Below, one piece after another: positions 23,816-25,292 of a DNA stretch of 25,292 bases. The stretch's first letter is position 1; each line of letters starts with the position of its first letter. The position numbers were made by a program, and so were the translations under genes. The DNA is from Bacillota bacterium (lineage in GTDB: Bacteria > Bacillota > Clostridia > Acetivibrionales > DSM-1351). The stretch spans positions 1-25,292 of the forward strand of contig JAEWST010000188.1 of NCBI GenBank assembly GCA_023398105.1. The letters are read 5' to 3'. A model generated the notes under the pieces. That model was given only the letters and a program-made list of their open reading frames with translations. It made no database searches and had not been told where the DNA came from.

Positions 23816-24907
23816 TTATTCACTTTCCAATATAATTGTAGAGCTTCCTATAGCAAGGTTATTATTGCTACCATTAATATTTATATTATTATTGCTATTT
23901 TCTATATCATTATTGCTGTTATCATTATTTTTATTTGAGTCAATATTTGATTCAGATTTGTTATTCCTTTCAGTAGTCTTTTTATTTGAAGCTATTGGAG
24001 AAGTATTTGCTTGGCTATCATTTTGTTTTTGCTGAACTACTGTAGTATTTTTTGATAACGTAGAATTAGTAGCACTTGACACAGCAGATGAGGAGGATGT
24101 CGGTTTGTCCATGTCAGAAACCTTATTTTCATCTGTATTTGCAGTGCTATATTGTTTAGGAGTAGCTAAAAATTCAGAACTATGAGCGGGAGCTACTTCT
24201 AAATCGGTATTACTTTGTTCATTGCCAAGTAGTTGAGAAATTAAAAAGCTGGTAAGCACGAACAAGACTATTACCAAGGTTACTTTGTTCAACACATATT
24301 TTATGTTTTTTGTTTTATTTAAATCTTTTATATTAAGATTTTTATTTCTAATTAGCTCTTTTATATGGTTATCTGATGAAATATTACCCTTTTTATCTAT
24401 AGAGAGGTCAAACTTTACAGTACCTTTATAATCTCCAGATATATTATTTTGGTTATTCATTTGCTCTAGATATTTTTTATTAATTACAGTATTGACAGAA
24501 TGTTTTTTAGGGGTAAAATGTTTTTTTTCAGAGGGTTGGATATATTTTATTTGTTCACTTAAATCACAATCTATTGTTAAGGCACTCAAGAATTCAATTA
24601 AAAAATCTTCAAAAGTTTCTTTTTTTAGTATTAAAGTTTTTATATCCTTTCTTATTAAACTGGTCTTTAATATGTTTACTAATTCATCTTTAATTACAAC
24701 ACGCTGTACTTCAGTGGATTCGTTTATAACAAACTCAACTATTTTTTTTGAGTCTTCTATTTTAGGGAGAATTGTACCATTTCTCCATCTTGATATTATA
24801 GATATATCTTTTCTGAGATAAAAATCAGCGAAAATTTGTGGGCTCTTTGTTGTGGTTTTAAAAATAATATTTAAAACATTATCAATATTAAGGGAATTGT
24901 CTGTCAT
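23816..24907 (-). CDS. Single-pass membrane protein with HTH-like N-terminus and Asn/Ser-rich outer tail
   Basis: The 363-residue protein starts at ATG 24907 behind GGAGGT (24912-24917); the longer frame begins upstream of that site. Residues 1-62 look like a helix-turn-helix of XRE/phage-repressor type (DISIISRWRNGTILPKIEDS, with S-x-W-R-N-G-x-x-x-P as recognition turn). A cytoplasmic helical part follows to about 200, then a single membrane helix (about 204-228, VTLVIVLFVLTSFLISQLLG). The outer tail of about 135 residues is rich in Ser, Thr, Asn and Lys and ends in NININGSNNNLAIGSSTIIL. By topology it resembles membrane-bound regulators that read an outside signal and act inside. The gene starts the operon; the next two genes encode exported proteins carrying the same motif. 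The function is inferred from layout only; no family recognised. Confidence 0.85.
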   Translation of the reverse strand: MTDNSLNIDNVLNIIFKTTTKSPQIFADFYLRKDISIISRWRNGTILPKIEDSKKIVEFVINESTEVQRVVIKDELVNILKTSLIRKDIKTLILKKETFEDFLIEFLSALTIDCDLSEQIKYIQPSEKKHFTPKKHSVNTVINKKYLEQMNNQNNISGDYKGTVKFDLSIDKKGNISSDNHIKELIRNKNLNIKDLNKTKNIKYVLNKVTLVIVLFVLTSFLISQLLGNEQSNTDLEVAPAHSSEFLATPKQYSTANTDENKVSDMDKPTSSSSAVSSATNSTLSKNTTVVQQKQNDSQANTSPIASNKKTTERNNKSESNIDSNKNNDNSNNDIENSNNNININGSNNNLAIGSSTIILESE

Positions 24908-25006
24908 AAGTACCTCCAGTATAAATAGCAAAGATATGATGTTAAATTAATTTTATGAAATGCAAGATGTTTAGTATTTTAGTTTCCAATATATGCAACC
25001 GTAAGC

Positions 25007-25036
25007 ATTTTATCACATTCTGATTTCTAATATCAA
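25007..25036 (-). promoter_or_regulatory. Candidate SigA promoter of the HTH/TPR operon
   Basis: Reading leftward: TTGATA (25036-25031), 18 bases, then TAAAAT (25012-25007), with a TG just before the -10 that would strengthen it. It leaves a leader of about 95 bases before the ATG at 24907. Confidence 0.5.
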
Positions 25037-25147
25037 CTATTTTCAGGTTTATTTATATAATAATAACAAAAATGTCACAATATTTGCACAAATATTTCAA
25101 TATAAATACAATCTTTAAAAAATTTATTGTGTTAACATTACTTATAA

Positions 25148-25228
25148 CGAGGCAATAAAATGTCTCCCACTTCTATAAGTGGCGGGTACCACTTTGGTTA
25201 TCAGGCGGTGAGAATATCTCCCGCCTCG
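25148..25228 (+). repeat. 81-nt structured element, copy C
   Basis: The outer stem is cgaggc (25148-25153) with gcctcg (25223-25228). The middle hairpin ccacttctataagtgg is perfect. The inner stem accac/gcggt has one mismatch. ggcggg and cccgcc could also pair within this copy. It lies upstream of the minus-strand operon, on the opposite strand. From 25229 to the window end I see only the similarity shared with copy B (acgccgctgat...gtaat) and no gene. Confidence 0.85.
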
Positions 25229-25292
25229 ATGAAACGCCGCTGATTGTAATAGCTTGAAAATATAGTTAGTGCAAACATGGTGGATTTTCAAG

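Noticed and set aside
24492..24821. 109-codon plus-strand frame inside the HTH protein gene
   Set aside because: Antisense shadow of the minus-strand gene, which has a clear ribosome binding site, HTH and membrane segment.
1..25292. CRISPR arrays, tRNA and rRNA genes
   Set aside because: No spaced direct repeats of CRISPR type and no tRNA or rRNA signatures were seen on reading. The only tandem repeat is the coding 24-bp one.

Overview
The window is low-GC, strongly AT-rich DNA with clostridial ribosome binding sites (AGGGGG, AAGGAGG). It carries two dockerin-bearing secreted glycoside hydrolases and a membrane-anchored single-cohesin protein. The dockerin repeats (D-x-N-x-D...A-I/L-D-F-A) are of the type known from mesophilic cellulosome-forming clostridia of the Clostridium cellulolyticum / C. 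papyrosolvens / C. josui group (Ruminiclostridium). I read the source as a cellulolytic, anaerobic, probably spore-forming member of that group. Species assignment is inference.

Layout. 1-450: hairpin-rich DNA without a gene, possibly an old transposon end. 453-3930: a decayed RHS / polymorphic-toxin-like locus. An RHS tail fused to stalk domains, a peptidoglycan-binding domain and a VanY-type M15 peptidase is interrupted by two in-frame stop codons. It is followed at once by a lipoprotein gene. A second, more decayed RHS/M15 scrap (with an IS66-like remnant) is followed by a paralogous lipoprotein gene. 4220-6078: a small acidic protein with six CRPCPPSQ octapeptide repeats, then a radical SAM/SPASM protein of peptide-maturase type; together a candidate RiPP locus. 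6466-7086: anchored cohesin protein (OrfX-like). 7464-7844: FluC/CrcB fluoride channel. 8237-10184: an overlapping pair, an AAA/ABC-type ATPase and a small protein with a possible PD-(D/E)xK site; a candidate defence pair. 10392-14348: acyl-CoA thioesterase (-), DUF2809-like membrane protein (+), serine beta-lactamase-family protein (+), and a divergent cis-prenyltransferase (-). 14947-19077: GH9-CBM3c-dockerin and GH30-dockerin. 19312-24907 (-): an apparent three-gene operon encoding a membrane protein with an HTH-like N-terminus and two secreted stalk-domain/TPR proteins. All three carry a related G-x-x-N-rich motif.

An 81-nt element occurs three times between genes (7848-7928 +, 11725-11805 -, 25148-25228 +). 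Its stems show compensatory base changes, so it is a structured RNA or a structured single-stranded DNA end. I could not identify its family.

How genes may work together: the GH9 and GH30 enzymes would be exported and bound through their dockerins by cohesins, either of a scaffoldin elsewhere or of the anchored cohesin here. The three strongest candidates for something undescribed are the CRPCPPSQ/radical SAM pair, the HTH-TM/TPR operon with its shared motif, and the ATPase/nuclease-like pair. Start codons were moved from the longest open frame wherever a ribosome binding site placed them further downstream.
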